A stretch of DNA of 64,000 bases from Saprospiraceae bacterium. GTDB lineage: Bacteria > Bacteroidota > Bacteroidia > Chitinophagales > Saprospiraceae. Both the position numbers and the translations under genes were made by a program. The stretch's first letter is position 1, and every line of letters starts with the position of its first letter. Below are positions 8,270 to 17,708 of the stretch, piece after piece. Under the pieces are notes generated by a model. It worked only from the letters and a program-made list of their open reading frames with translations. It did no database searches and was not told where the DNA came from. The stretch lies in the NCBI GenBank assembly GCA_016715105.1, contig JADKBO010000012.1, positions 124,001 through 188,000 of the forward strand. The letters are read 5' to 3'.

Positions 8270-9297
8270 TCATTCAATTTTTTCTTCTATTGGTGCCTCT
8301 TCGTTAATGGCCTCTTCGTCCCCATTATACTCGGTCTTTACGGCAAAAGCTTCGTATCCAATTTCACGCAAGTATTTGGAAAAAATGTCTGTATAACCAT
8401 GTGTAACATAAACAGTAGATGCCTCAGTTTCCTTTACTGTGTCTAATAATTCTTGCCAATCAGCATGGTCTGACATGATGAATCCCCGGTCTACTGATCT
8501 CCTGCGTCTTGCACCTCTTAAACTCATCCAACCTGATGCATTTGCAGTACTGTGGACTTTAAATCTCTTCGTCCAAGTTGAGTTTATAGCTGTTGATGTG
8601 GCAATAACCAACCCCCCATCAAATGCATCTTTGGAATGGTTTTGATCAACCTTTGTGGTGGGAGCAATCGGTATTCCCTGTTTTCGCAGGACTTCGTTGG
8701 TATTTTCTATCGCGCCATGTGTGAAATTCTGCCAATACTGCCATCGACATTATTGATGATACGCTGTGCTTTACCCAATGCATATGCTCCGATGACACTA
8801 ATTTTGCCTTCGTCTTTATTTTTTTGCCACCAATCATTGATTTCACTGATGATTTCTTGCTGACTTTTCCAGGTAAAAGCAGGTAAACCAAAAGTAGATT
8901 CTGTAATGAAAGTGTGACATTTAATAACTTCGAAAGGTGTACTCAAGCCATCATTTGCCCTTTTATAGTCTCCACTCGCAACCCATACTTCTCCTTTGTA
9001 CTCTACTCTTATTTGGGCAGAACCCACAATGTGGCCAGCAGGATGAAAAGAAAATTTCACACCATTGATAAAGAAAGTCTCTCCATAAGGATATCCTTGT
9101 ATCTGAATATGACTACCCAATCTATATTTTATAATGGGAACGGAAAGTGCACTTGCTATGTATTGCCGATGTCCAGAGGTTGCGTGATCAGAATGGCCGT
9201 GGGTAATTAAGGCTTTTTGAACAGGACGCCAAGGATCGATAAAAACCTGGGCTTGCTCACAATAAATACCCTTATTTGTAAACTCCAGCAGTGGCAT
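8270..9297 (-). CDS. Ligase-associated DNA exonuclease, metallo-beta-lactamase fold (one frameshift)
   Basis: The N-terminal frame (9297-8707) has the metal motif THGHSDHA and HPAGHIVGSAQIRVEY, then SGDYKR and ITESTFGLPAF. The C-terminal frame (to 8270) has MSDHADWQELL and VYVTHGY. Adding one T at about 8728 (ATTTCAC to ATTTTCAC) restores a continuous reading through IFTHGAIENTNEVLRKQG and joins both parts. The sequence shows a one-base loss in a homopolymer, which is probably a consensus error. The family is a CPSF-like nuclease usually encoded with an ATP-dependent DNA ligase, and it acts in DNA repair. No ligase gene is next to it here. Confidence 0.85.
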
Positions 9298-9366
9298 TAT
9301 TTGGTATTTGTGATGATAAACTAGTATGAAAAATTTTAAACATGGTATTGAAACCAGTTATCTGCA

Positions 9367-10627
9367 TCAAATGTTTTTGGTCAAACGTTGGATGACTTTA
9401 AACTCACTCAAAAATACTTTACCAATTACCCGCATCACTGTATATAATGGAATGGCCAATACCATACCTAAAATGCCTCCCAATTTTGCGCCAATAAGAA
9501 CAATTAAGAATATTTCAAGTGGGTGTGCTTTGACACTTTTTGAGAAAATATTGGGTTGTAAAATGAAGTTATCGATCAGTTGAACAATACCAAAAACAAT
9601 AAAAACTTTGATCAATTGAGGAAATAATTCATTGTAAAAGGAAACATTCAAATTGGAGGATATAGTAATGATTGCTCCAAAAGAAGCACCGATGATTGGG
9701 CCCATATATGGAATGACATTCATGATCGCGGCAAAAAAGGCAATTAATAAGGCATTTTGGATACCCAAAGCAGACAATAATATAGTGGAGACAATGGTCA
9801 CAATGGTAATTTGGATGAAAATACCTATGAAATATCTGATCAACAATTTACTCGATTCATCAATGGCGTGAGTTGTTCTTTCCTCATATTCAACAGGTAC
9901 AGCCGTTTTAATCATTTCATAAAATAAACCTTGTTCTTTCAAAAAAAAGAAAGCTATAAACATGACCGACATAATGCCAACGACCATATTTCCAAAGGCA
10001 CTAACCGTTGAAGTAAACATGCTCTGAATCCTTGAAGGATTGATGTAATACATCAAGTTTTTCTGAGTTTACCAAAAAAATCTTCTTGTTCGATATTTTG
10101 ATTGATATTTTGCCTTTGATAATTTAAATCTGAAGCATCGATTTTGAGATTGATGGATACGTGGGTGACAACCGAACTATCCATCGTTCTTACCAAAGAA
10201 TCAAGGACTACATTTTCATTAAAAATATAATCAGCATCATTTACCGGATTTGCAATAAATTCTGTGTCTTGTCTTTTACTGAGTAATCCCTTATTTGCCA
10301 GCCAATTTTCCCAATCTTCAAGAGGTTCTTCCAAAGAATTCACAACCTTTTGATAATCAATGGATGAAAGGTATTTGCTTGATTGACCAAGGGTGGTATG
10401 AAAATGTAAAGGATCAGTCCAAAAATAATTCCAAATAAAAAGAGGGTTGCAGTCGCTGCCAAGGTTTTTCCCAAGTATCTTCTCAAAAACACAACCAATG
10501 GAGCTCCTATCATAGAAACCACCCACGCGATAATGACGTAGGACACAATGGTCCTGAAATAATAAAGCAATCCAAGAACAATTGCTAGTGGAATAATTGC
10601 TAGTAAATATTTCTTGTCAAATTTCAC
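9367..10627 (-). CDS. AI-2E family transporter (two frameshifts)
   Basis: Three overlapping frames make one protein of about 418 residues. The N-terminal part (10627 to about 10375) holds hydrophobic helices. A middle soluble part follows (SSIDYQKVVNSLEEPLEDWENWL). The C-terminal part (10056-9367) has the family core with several helices and the repeated SALGIQNALLIAFFAAIMNVIPYMGPIIGA and GGILGMVLAIPL segments. Frameshifts fall near 10375 and at the AAAA run near 10060 (adding one A gives LRKNLMYYINPSR). These are multi-spanning membrane proteins, named for AI-2 export but probably handling varied small substrates. Its start adjoins the stop of accA, so it is probably co-transcribed. Confidence 0.82.
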
Positions 10628-11635
10628 CTATCCTTTCTTTTTCTTCTTTTTATCAACTGCAGGTTCTGGTTCTTCTATAATCTCGGGCATAATTTCAAAT
10701 TGCCCCATATTTTCATATTTGCCAATTCTCGCCAGAATCCTTTCCTCTACATCCATTTCCATCAAAGGACCTATTTCCTTTTTGATATGTGATTTGAGCA
10801 TTTTTGCCATTTTTTCTGGATCACCATGTGCGCCTCCCAGAGGTTCTTTGACGATGTCGTCAATCAAACCAAAAGACAACATATCTTCAGCGGTAAGTTT
10901 CAAAGATTCTGCTGCTTCTCTTTTGTAATCCCATGTTCGCCAAAGAATTGCAGAACAGTTTTCAGGAGAAATAACAGTATACCACGTATTTTCAAGCATG
11001 AATACCTTATCACCAACTCCAATTCCCAAAGCTCCACCGGAAGCTCCTTCTCCAATGATGTAACACAAAATAGGCACCTTCAATTGGGCCATTTCAAACA
11101 AGTTTCTTGCAATGGCTTCGGCTTGTCCTCTTTCTTCTGCCTCCAAACCCAAAAGCGCTCGAGTATCTATAAGGCTCAATACTGGCAAATTGAAACGCTC
11201 AGCCATTTTCATCAAGCGAAGGGCCTTACGATACCCTTCTGGATTGGCCATCCCGAAATTGCGATACTGTCTAAGCTTGGTATTGATACCTTTTTGATGA
11301 CCAATGATGACCATAGTTTGACCATTGATTCGTCCAAGACCGCCAATGATTGCTTTGTCATCACCAAAACAACGATCACCATGAAGTTCAGTAAAATGAG
11401 AACACATTTGTTCTATATAATAAAGAGTATAAGGCCGCTCAGGATGTCGAGAAAGCTGTACTTTTTGCCAACCATTGAGGTTACTGTAGATTTCCTTTTT
11501 GGAACTGGCTATTTTTTTTTCTAATTCTTTTATCTTATCAGATACATCGATTACACCGCCCTCACCTACGTCTTTTATTTTTTCAAGTTGTTCGTAGAGT
11601 GATTCGAGTTCTTTTTCAAACTCAAGAAATATCAT
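10628..11635 (-). CDS. accA: Acetyl-CoA carboxylase carboxyltransferase subunit alpha
   Basis: An intact 335-residue protein. The N-terminal coiled coil (LEKELESLYEQLEKIKDV) is followed by the conserved HPERPYTLYYIEQ, FTELHGDR, IGHQKG, FGMANPEGYRKALRLM, GEGASGGALGIGVGD and SPENCSAILWR blocks of AccA. It is the carboxyltransferase half that moves CO2 from carboxybiotin to acetyl-CoA to make malonyl-CoA for fatty-acid synthesis. The C-terminus ends in a Lys-rich tail (AVDKKKKKKG). The AI-2E gene follows directly. Confidence 0.95.
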   Translation of the reverse strand: MIFLEFEKELESLYEQLEKIKDVGEGGVIDVSDKIKELEKKIASSKKEIYSNLNGWQKVQLSRHPERPYTLYYIEQMCSHFTELHGDRCFGDDKAIIGGLGRINGQTMVIIGHQKGINTKLRQYRNFGMANPEGYRKALRLMKMAERFNLPVLSLIDTRALLGLEAEERGQAEAIARNLFEMAQLKVPILCYIIGEGASGGALGIGVGDKVFMLENTWYTVISPENCSAILWRTWDYKREAAESLKLTAEDMLSFGLIDDIVKEPLGGAHGDPEKMAKMLKSHIKKEIGPLMEMDVEERILARIGKYENMGQFEIMPEIIEEPEPAVDKKKKKKG

Positions 11636-11732
11636 GTCAATGAATTTTGGTAATTTTGAAGATCGAAGGTACGAATAATACCATATGGTTGTGGGCAGAT
11701 ATAATTTTTTTAAAAATATCTCTGTTATAATT

Positions 11733-11761
11733 TTTGTGAGTTGAAAATTATATTACTTTTG
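11733..11761 (+). promoter_or_regulatory. Promoter of the 11.8-kb candidate small RNA
   Basis: A TTTG at 11733-11736 and an exact TAnnTTTG box (TACTTTTG) at 11754-11761 are separated by 17 bp. The expected start is about 11768. No protein gene follows within 600 bp on this strand. Confidence 0.5.
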
Positions 11762-11767
11762 CATCGC

Positions 11768-11877
11768 TTTTAAAGCAAAGCTGGATTAACAATTTTAGAT
11801 TGTAGTTCAGCTGTTTTGAGTGCCCCGGGCGGCGGGTCCGGGGGCCGGCCCGGCCGGCCCCCGGGGCTTTTTAGAAA
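11768..11877 (+). ncRNA. Candidate structured small RNA, 3' half of uncertain sequence
   Basis: After the promoter there is a nested hairpin. The outer arms are AGCTG (11779-11783) and CAGCT (11808-11812); the inner arms are ACAAT (11789-11793) and ATTGT (11799-11803) around loop TTTAG. A very GC-rich tract (11822-11867) then ends in a T-run at 11868-11872, forming the terminator. The layout (promoter, hairpin, terminator, no ORF) is that of a small RNA of about 110 nt. The GC tract contains a perfect 27-nt palindrome unlike anything else in this AT-rich window and may be a consensus artefact, so the true 3' structure is unsure. No known RNA family is recognised. Confidence 0.45.
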
Positions 11878-12376
11878 ATTAAGAAATATGAAATTTGTCT
11901 TTCAAATTATGCTACAAGTGATTTCAAGCTGAAAAGCTGACTTAATTCCGCCCTATTTTGAAATCGAATTTTTTGCTGACCAGTTCTTTACTATTGTTTT
12001 CTCATTATTATTTTAAAGCTCGGCTCTTTCAACGAAAAAATGGGTGTACCTATAACAAACTTCTTTTGAGCCCCGCTTTTACATCAAATTTGCATCTTGT
12101 GTTTTCGCCTAGTCTCATCTTTGGCTAATTGCAAAAGATCTTTCTCCAACCCCAAGAAACAAAAGACTTTCAGATATAATGAATACTCCACCCACCCCAC
12201 GTACTAACTCACAACTGATATTTCACCTTATACTGATATCACCGCCCATAACGTAATATATCTTTACAAAATATACGTATTGTAAATAATATTTATCATT
12301 ATAACTGTTATTTCCTTTGGCCAGATCATTTGGAGTACTTTCACGGTATAAAAGATAGAAAATATCAAAATCACCT
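11878..12376. other. Gene-free AT-rich stretch
   Basis: About 500 bp with no convincing ORF, no strong hairpin and no clear promoter. It may hold the 3' untranslated end of the leftward flavoenzyme/DHFR operon. Confidence 0.4.
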
Positions 12377-13009
12377 TTAGTTAACTACCCTATATTTCAA
12401 CACCACTACCCCACTTTCAAAAGTTTTTTCCTCAATTAATTCCAACGCTAGTTCTATGCCTTCAGGAAGAAAACGTTTGCCGCCACCTACAACTACTGGA
12501 AAAATGATCATTTGAATTTCATCAATGAGGGCTGCTTTAAATGCATGAGTAGCGAGTTCTGGGCCATTGATGGCGAGGTCATGTTGGGCACTATCCTTCA
12601 ATGCTTTGACCTCTTCTATGTCAAATGTCTTTCTGATTTGTGTGTGTCGACTTTGAACTTCCGACAATCCACTTGAAAAGACAATTTTTTGACTGGATTG
12701 CCATTGAATTGCCCAGTCTCTTATGTAATCTGGTATATTAGGTGTTTGATCTGCAGTCTCCCAATAAACCATCACTTCATACATCTTTCTTCCATATAGA
12801 TAGGTACCCACATTGGCGGAAAGCGTGTTTGTGTATTTGTGTAATGTCTCATCTGGCATTGCCCAGTCAAATTTCCCTGACTCGTCTTCTGTATATCCAT
12901 CGAGGGAGATCAACATGGAATAAATCAATTTGGCTTTGGTGTATTCATAACGATTTAATTTTTTACGTTTTGGATTTATAAAATCAATGGGCTGTTTCCA
13001 TTTCTGCAT
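12377..13009 (-). CDS. Dihydrofolate reductase family protein (RibD C-terminal domain)
   Basis: The 210-residue frame carries the RibD_C/DHFR-like fold: KLIYSMLISLDGYTED at the start of the domain, YLYGRKMYEVM, KIVFSSGLSEV, DLAINGPELATHAFKAALIDEI and IIFPVVVGGGKRFLPEG. Family members are NADPH-dependent reductases of unknown substrate, related to YyaP/YwjB. The first 28 residues are atypical and overlap the upstream flavoenzyme gene by 26 bp. The true start may be nearer the TKAKLIYSM region, with a frameshift hiding an ATG (ATGAATACACCAAAG lies one frame away). It forms a small operon with the monooxygenase. Confidence 0.8.
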   Translation of the reverse strand: MQKWKQPIDFINPKRKKLNRYEYTKAKLIYSMLISLDGYTEDESGKFDWAMPDETLHKYTNTLSANVGTYLYGRKMYEVMVYWETADQTPNIPDYIRDWAIQWQSSQKIVFSSGLSEVQSRHTQIRKTFDIEEVKALKDSAQHDLAINGPELATHAFKAALIDEIQMIIFPVVVGGGKRFLPEGIELALELIEEKTFESGVVVLKYRVVN

Positions 13010-14021
13010 TGACCATATTTAATTCATCCATCAATTGAGCAAACATCTGGTAAGAATGAATGCGTGCCGTCTGGTTGTGACAATTGGTAGAAACAATCAC
13101 CTCGTCCACTTTTGTTTGATCCAAAAATGCTTTTATTTGGGTTTTGACCGTTTCCTTGCTTCCAATAAACGAATATTTTGTCATCTGATGCACTGCAGGA
13201 TGTTGTAACGTTTCCATCAATTCAGGTGTCATTTCACTCGCTTCTTCCAAATAATCCCCACGATTTCCAGTCAATAATCCTATGATCATTTTGATGAATG
13301 AAGTAGCCATACGCTGTGCTTCGTCGTCCGTTTCTGCTATAAAAACATTTACGCCAGCGATCGTGTAAGGTTTTTCTAATTCCTCTGATGGTTTGAACTC
13401 AGCTCTGTAAATGCCCAAAGCATTGAATAAATGTGCCGTTGCAAAATGACTTGCAAAGGCATAAGGCAATCCTTTTTTAGCCGCCAAATGTGCGCTGTCT
13501 GTACTTGACCCCAAAATGTATATGGGCACCTCTACCCCTTCAGCTATTGGCGCACGCACTTTGGAACTTCTATTTTCCAATGAAAAGTAATTTTGAATTT
13601 GATCTATATCGTTTGGAAAAGACTGCGTGGCTTGCTAAAAACCTGGCTTTATGGCATGCGCTGTTTCCTGGTCAGTTCCTGGAGCACGGCCGAGGCCCAA
13701 ATCTATTCTATTAGGATACATCGTACCAAGCGTCCCAAATTGTTCTGAAATAATCAATGGCGAATGGTTTGGCAACATAATGCCGCCAGATCCTACTCTG
13801 ATTATTTTAGTCTCTTGGGCGACCCTACCAATCAACATTTGTGGAGCACTACTGGCAATAGCTGCCGAGTTGTGGTGCTCGGCGAACCAGATGCGTTTAT
13901 ATCCAAATGATTCAGCTTTTTGTGCTAAAACAACCGCATTTTCAATGGTCTGTTTGGTCGAACTACCTTTCGGCACAATGGCCAAATCCAAAATGGAATA
14001 TGAAATGGATCTTTTATCCAT
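12984..14021 (-). CDS. LLM-class flavin-dependent oxidoreductase (in-frame amber stop)
   Basis: Both halves are luciferase-like. The N-terminus MDKRSISYSILDLAIVPKGSS, WFAEHHNSAA and RVGSGGIMLPNHSPL is followed by RIDLGLGRAPGTDQ. The C-terminal half has VPIYILGSSTDSAHLAAKKGLPYAFASHF and EVIVSTNCHNQ. This pattern fits the LLM flavin-dependent oxidoreductases close to alkanal monooxygenase. The halves are in the same frame but are interrupted by TAG at 13635-13637 (KPGF-stop-QATQSFPNDIDQ). This is therefore a nonsense codon or base error, not a frameshift. The start at 14021 is preferred over 14060 because MDKRS aligns with family starts. Confidence 0.82.
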
Positions 14022-14113
14022 AAATGATATTATTTTTAAGATGGTGTATTTTATACTCATCGGAAATAGATTTGACCACTAAATTGCTGCCAAAACAGCA
14101 AATATCTGCGTTA

Positions 14114-14502
14114 GTCCCGTTGAAATAACGGGACGCCGGAGTCCCCTTTAGTTTTGGAGTAGCTGTGATCAGGGGATCCCAGTTCAGCACTAAAATCGTT
14201 TGCGACGATTTCTTCACGCGCTTCATCTTGATCTTTGCTTTTTTGCCAACACAATTAAAATGGTCAATCCATTTTCCTATGAGTATATTAAACGCCCAAA
14301 CGTGATTAGAGTTTCAAAAGTTTACAATAATAGAATTACTATCCTTTAGTTTTTCATCTTTGTATTTATATAGTCAGTATTTCACAACTTCGTTTTAAAT
14401 ACCCCTGAGGGGTATAATATTTATAGCCATGGATGAAGTCCATGGTTAAAGTAAAACCGGCATAAGATTTTGGCGGGATTTTTGGCCAAGGCTCCAAAAA
14501 TC
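14114..14502. repeat. Gene-free stretch with four hairpins
   Basis: The spacer 14061-14585 has no convincing gene but several perfect inverted repeats. GTCCCGTT/AACGGGAC lies at 14114-14134 and ATACCCC-TGA-GGGGTAT at about 14399-14415. CCATGGA-TGAAG-TCCATGG lies at 14427-14445, and GATTTTTGG/CCAAAAATC at 14477-14502. The CCATGG hairpin belongs to the dispersed palindrome family found at 36.8-37.5 kb and 54.5 kb. None has a clean T-run. Confidence 0.6.
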
Positions 14503-14585
14503 ATGACAAAATCCCAACGGCCAATTTAAGAATTCGTGAAATGCACCTGATCTAATTTATAAAATTTATTAAAAAAACAAGTAGT

Positions 14586-15257
14586 TTGAAATCTGCAGCG
14601 TCCCTCATTTTGGCACTAGAAGAAAATAGAAATGTTTCCTATGCTGTGCAAATGAAAGCATACATGAAAGGTCATTTCGAATATTTTGGCATCAAATCAG
14701 AACTGAGAAAAGCAATTTTAAAAAATAGCTTTGATAAAAAAGCCTTGCCTTTGGGACATGATTTGCAAAAATATCTCGATGAATTATGGGATTGCCCTCA
14801 ACGTGAAGCTCAATATTGTGCCATCGATATAACAGACAAATATCTGAAATCGATGGACATCTCTTGGTTACCCTATTTCGAAAATAAAATTACTTCCAAA
14901 TCTTGGTGGGACACTGTTGATCATATTGCAGCTCATCATATGGGACATTTATTGTCTGCTCAATCTAAAGAATTTATCAGAAATAAATGTGAAGAGTGGA
15001 TTGACAGCAACAATATGTGGTTACAAAGGACCAGCATCATCTTTCAATTATTTTATAAAGAAAAAACAGACTTTGAATTAATGGGTGACAATATTCTTGC
15101 AACCCTTGAAGTCAAAGATTTTTTCATCAGGAAGGCACATGGATGGGCACTCAGGCAATATTCCAAAACCAACAAAGTGGCTGTCGCTGAATTTATAAGG
15201 AATCACCGTGAAGTACTGAGTCCGCTTGCAATTAAGGAAGGATCGAAATATCTTTAA
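14586..15257 (+). CDS. AlkD-like DNA alkylation repair protein
   Basis: A 223-residue all-helical HEAT-like protein. The N-terminus AVQMKAYMKGHFEYFGIKSELRKAI, LWDCPQREAQYCAIDI, SKSWWDTVDHIAAHHMG, NMWLQRTSIIFQLFYKEKTDF and FFIRKAHGWALRQYSK match the AlkD/DNA_alkylation family. AlkD is a glycosylase that removes positively charged alkylated bases. The WWDTVD catalytic-region motif and the LQR and WALRQYSK motifs are present. The start chosen is TTG at 14586; the next ATG would remove part of the first helix. The gene stands alone. Confidence 0.9.
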   Translation: MKSAASLILALEENRNVSYAVQMKAYMKGHFEYFGIKSELRKAILKNSFDKKALPLGHDLQKYLDELWDCPQREAQYCAIDITDKYLKSMDISWLPYFENKITSKSWWDTVDHIAAHHMGHLLSAQSKEFIRNKCEEWIDSNNMWLQRTSIIFQLFYKEKTDFELMGDNILATLEVKDFFIRKAHGWALRQYSKTNKVAVAEFIRNHREVLSPLAIKEGSKYL

Positions 15258-15348
15258 AATTAAGTATCAGCATTTCCTTCACCATTATCTGTATTGGTTA
15301 TTACTTTGAATATTTTATTGTTTAAATCAAACATCAACATGGGTTGCA

Positions 15349-16486
15349 TTAATCTTCAAGTTTGAATTTAATGGGCAAAGTGTATCGGACTCTTACTGGC
15401 TCTCCATCCACGGTGCCAGCAGCCCATTTTGGCATCTTTGATAATAATCGAGTTGTTTCAGCCTTCAATTCATTGGACACACCAGCTAAAATTTCTATAT
15501 TAATTAATGCACCATCTTTATCAACATCAAATTGAGTGAGCGTTGTACCCTCTATTCCTTTCTTTCTTGCTGTTTCTGGATATCTTACATTGGCATAAAT
15601 AAACGACAAAAGTGCTGTATTTGAACAGGTCTTTCTAGCCTCTTCTTCTTGAATATGTGCACATTGTACCAAATAGGGCATATGTTCAATATTTTCCTTT
15701 CATTCAATGTTTCTTTAGCCAAAACATCATTTTCAAAAGTCGACTCATAGATCACTTTCCCAAGCGAATCATATTGTATTTGCTTCCAATTTTTCAAAAT
15801 TTGATCGTGTTTCAAAATTACTCAATCTAGAAATTGAGTGGTTTTGGGGTTTTTCCCAAAAAAATTTTTTTTTTAATTAAAAAAAAAAAAATTATCGCCC
15901 CCACAACCCAAAACTCCTTTTCCTATTCTTTATTTTTTTTTTTTTAAAAATAAGGCCTTTTTTTTTTTTTGGGGGCGGCCGGGGCCCCCCTTTCTTAAAA
16001 AAAATTTTTTTTTTTTGAAAAAAAGGCCTCTTTTTTACAGTTCCTCATCATGGATTTCCAATCACCTACTTTTTTACCATTCAAAAAATTGCCTTCACTC
16101 CTTATTTTCCCATTCTCACGGTGATAATATTTCCACTTCCCATCTTCTTTACCGTTCTTGAAATTCCCCTCAGTGGCCAATAAACCATTTTCATGCCATT
16201 TCTTGTATGTTCCAATCCTTGTCATCAATTTTGCATCAGAAAAATATTCGACAGCCAATAGTTGAGCAGGTTCGGGATAAAACCGTCTTAAAACATAATA
16301 ATTCACCCCTTTTGCAACCATCGTTTGGTAGGAACCCGTAGATTCAGTTTCTCCTGGTTTTAAAAAGGATTTATACATGCCTTTGTATGAAAAAATGGCC
16401 GCTGGTTTCACGCTGCATGCATTCAAGAAAAAACCAAAACTCATTAAAACCAACAACTTTTTTCCCAAGTCCAAATTTGAATTCAT
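15349..16486 (-). pseudogene. Lipoprotein with MORN-like repeats and TonB C-terminal domain, broken by corrupt sequence
   Basis: The N-terminal frame (16486 to about 16020) has a signal peptide with lipobox FLNAC, then two MORN-type repeats (GTYKKWHENGLLATEGNFKNGKEDGKWKYYH, ENGKIRSEGNFLNGKKVGDWK). The C-terminal frames (15815-15585 and 15681-15349) have KNWKQIQYDSLGKVIYES and a TonB_C domain (NVRYPETARKKGIEGTTLTQFDVDKDG...LSKMPKWAAGTVDGEPVRVRYTLPIKFKL). The stretch 15835-16020 is homopolymer noise, and one further frameshift lies near 15680. All parts share one strand and fit a single MORN-TonB protein of about 370 residues. They could also be two genes; the damaged stretch prevents a decision. 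Confidence 0.6.
15835..16020. other. Corrupted low-complexity segment
   Basis: Runs of A, T, G and C of 5-14 bases alternate here (for example ten T then thirteen A, and GGGGGCGGCCGGGGCCCCCC). Clean coding sequence lies on both sides in the same orientation. It looks like failed consensus rather than biology. Confidence 0.7.
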
Positions 16487-16555
16487 ATAATTACCATTAT
16501 TAGCAGCGAAATTAAATCATATTCTTTTTATTTGCACACTATAAAGTACACAGCC

Positions 16556-17655
16556 ATGATTTCAACTAAAAATTTGATATACCCAACACTATTCATATTA
16601 CTGATATCCAGTTTTTCATTTGGCTGCAAACCAAAACCTATGTTGCTCAAAGCCAATGAATTGCAAGCAATAGGTCGTACATTATTGGATGACGAAAACA
16701 ATTTAGAACTCATTACTTCGGCTGCCCATTTTACATTTAACTTTGAAGGAAAAAATTGTAAAATATTTGCATTTCTAACTGACTCATCAGCGCACAATTA
16801 TTTGCAATATGAATTGGATGGCGTTTATCAAAAAGATTGAGAATCGATGGAAATGAAAATGCACCTATTATTATTGAAGCCGAAAAAGAAGGAACGCATT
16901 CGGTAACGATTTACAAGGCGACTGAAGCGCACACAGGACCTATTTTTATCTCCGGAATAGAGGGACAAAACATTAAACCTATCATTACCAAAGAAACTCC
17001 TTTAATTGAATTTATTGGAAATTCGATCACTTGTGGTGCTGCCGCAGACACCTCAGAATATCCTTGTAACTCTGGATTTTATCACGATCAGCACAATGCT
17101 TATATGGCGTATGGCCCGAGAACAGCAAGAGCGTTGGGACTTGATTTCGTGCTGAGCAGCGTGAGTGGTATTGGTATCTATCGCACTTGGAATATGGAGT
17201 CTCCAAATATGCCCGAAGTTTTTGAAACAGCAGATTTCCAAGTAAATGGCAAACGCAAATGGGACTTCAATAAAATCAATCCTACCATTGTAAGCATTGC
17301 ACTTGGCACCAACGATTTTTCGAATGGAGATGGTGTAAATCCAAGAACTCCCTTCGATTCGAAGTTATTTACAGAACGGTACATTTTGTTTGTAAAACAA
17401 GTGAAAAGTCACTATCCTAATGCTAAAATAGCGCTGTTGTCTAGTCCAATGGTCACCGGTGAAAATGAGGTGGTTTTTCAAAATTGTCTTTTGGAGGTAA
17501 AAACAGCAATAGACAAACTTTATCCAAATGAGACTCCTGTGGCGCTACACTTCTTTAAGTCTATGCAAGCTACTGGATGTTCGGGTCACCCAAATGTGGC
17601 AGAACATCAACTGATGGCTGAACAAGTGATTCCGTTTTTTAAAGAAATGCTTTGA
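16556..17655 (+). CDS. SGNH/GDSL hydrolase, CE2-like acetylxylan esterase lipoprotein (one frameshift)
   Basis: From ATG 16556 a signal peptide with lipobox SSFSFGC leads to a beta-sandwich-like N-terminal domain (AHFTFNFEGKNCKIFAFL). The GDSL hydrolase follows: FIGNSITCGAAA (nucleophile Ser), SIALGTNDFS, and CSGHPNVAEHQ (catalytic His). The jelly-roll plus SGNH order is that of carbohydrate esterase family 2. The reading breaks at 16838. Adding one A to the AAAAA run gives YQKRLRIDGNENAPI and joins the parts, so this is probably one intact gene of about 367 residues. It likely deacetylates polysaccharide at the cell surface. Confidence 0.82.
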
Positions 17656-17708
17656 AAGTATGCGAGTTAAAACTGTATTGCAGTTTGTTGTAATTGCGAA
17701 GATTGAAT

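Noticed and set aside
10826..11524. 232-residue plus-strand ORF opposite accA
   Set aside because: It is antisense to the clearly conserved accA frame. Its composition is that of a shadow frame.
11800..11830. tRNA D-arm-like TAGTTCAGCTG
   Set aside because: The downstream sequence cannot form anticodon or T arms, and the segment pairs instead in a nested hairpin.
14014..14226. 70-residue reverse-strand ORF
   Set aside because: It crosses a perfect hairpin, has no recognisable domain and overlaps the start of the monooxygenase gene.
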